This document shows, piece by piece, positions 51,881 through 52,220 of a stretch of DNA of 52,220 nt (the stretch's first letter is position 1; every line of letters begins with the position of its first letter). Position numbers and translations under genes: made by a program. The notes below the pieces were generated by a model. The model ran no database searches. It saw only the letters and a program-made list of their open reading frames with translations, and had not been told where the DNA came from. The DNA comes from Candidatus Poribacteria bacterium (lineage in GTDB: Bacteria > Poribacteria > WGA-4E > JAJDTR01): NCBI GenBank assembly GCA_022827055.1, contig JAJDTR010000111.1:1-52220 (forward strand). The letters are read 5' to 3'.

Positions 51881-52220
51881 AATTTGTCTCGACTGGTTTG
51901 CCAGGCTGTTTCTTGGATTCACCCCATCCCCATTTTTTGGTTCCACTCGCTATATTCCTTGACGGTGCTACAAGAATGTCGCGATTCAGGGAGGGAGCTC
52001 TATCGCACTGGAATTACTGTGCCCGCTTACTTGATTTCTCGCTGTTCATTCGCATAATCCGAACTTCAGGCTGATATGCCGCTCCGAGGGAGCGGGATGA
52101 AAAGAACCCTTATTTCTACTGACATCGCACTCCGCTGGAGTGCAAGACATAAGAGCAATTTCATTACTCGCTATCGCCGGGGGGAATTTGTGCAGGGTGG
52201 AGTGGTAGTTGGGTTTCGCT
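51881..52220 (+). repeat. Repeat-rich window end, no gene
   Basis: It holds a partial family A copy (GTCGCGATTCAGGGAGGGAGC, about 51978), a family C-like stretch (51995-52035), hairpins CCGCTCC-GAG-GGAGCGG and GCACTCC-GCT-GGAGTGC (52077-52142), and the beginning of a REP unit (GTTGGGTTTCGCT) at the very end. Confidence 0.5.

Noticed and set aside
1..52220. tRNA or rRNA genes
   Set aside because: I looked for the T-loop pattern GGTTCGAATCC with matching arms and conserved rRNA segments and saw none that held up; a covariance search would be decisive.

Overview
The window looks like a bacterial metagenome or single-cell contig from a Candidatus Poribacteria-type, host-associated marine bacterium. 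This rests on the gene mix: three phytanoyl-CoA dioxygenase (PhyH) genes, a sulfatase and a sulfatase remnant, four five-bladed beta-propeller glycosidase-like genes, a GH172/DUF2961 gene, a FlgD-Ig-like C-terminus, and secreted leucine-rich-repeat proteins ending in dockerin-type repeats. A Planctomycetes, Lentisphaerae or Armatimonadota relative is not excluded. I see no tRNA, rRNA or CRISPR array. TGA is used as a normal stop in most genes.

Layout. 1-4.9 kb: end of a secreted protein, a PhyH oxygenase, a frameshifted GxxExxY gene, the first LRR/barrel/dockerin gene and a sulfatase tail. 5.3-11.4 kb: M14 carboxypeptidase, beta-helix protein, small EGKA-repeat membrane protein and a large polytopic membrane protein. 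11.8-14.4 kb: a small defence or toxin-antitoxin graveyard (remnant of a type III restriction enzyme, HTH-ImmA/IrrE protease plus DUF4411 pair, broken MNT nucleotidyltransferase). 14.6-17.2 kb: PhyH and sulfatase. 17.4-19.4 kb: an AAA ATPase overlapping a frameshifted PD-(D/E)xK-like gene, a candidate two-gene defence module. 19.5-34.6 kb: a carbohydrate-processing island (propeller glycosidases, LamG protein, PhyH, SDR, alpha/beta hydrolase, GH172, HpcH/HpaI aldolase, substrate-binding lipoprotein). 34.7-36.0 kb: a REP-associated tyrosine transposase (RAYT) unit followed by a tandem array of its ends. 36-42 kb: an aldo/keto reductase and a 2-oxoacid or acetoin dehydrogenase operon (E1 alpha, E1 beta, E2), with a decayed RAYT unit and two MITE-like elements lodged between E1 beta and E2. 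42.4-50.6 kb: three more LRR/barrel/dockerin paralogues plus a dockerin stub; the last paralogue is split by an IS1634/IS4-like element with a clear target duplication. 50.8-51.9 kb: a beta-barrel gene whose signal peptide is cut off by two in-frame TGA codons.

The intergenic DNA is the most unusual part. It is crowded with palindromes of at least seven different stem sequences, most carrying a GTAG foot on one side, which is the hallmark of REP sequences recognised by RAYT transposases. A second, non-footed repeat of about 36 bp (GGATTTCTATCGC...TTGATC) has repeatedly landed inside these palindromes. Together with the MITEs, tandem arrays and gene stubs they indicate a genome remodelled heavily by small repeats.

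Functional reading (inference): the secreted LRR, beta-helix, LamG and dockerin proteins face the outside and may bind host or matrix glycans. Sulfatase, propeller glycosidases, GH172, SDR, PhyH and aldolase genes would take such glycans and their products apart, and the E1/E2 complex would feed products into central metabolism. Most enzyme substrates cannot be fixed from sequence alone.
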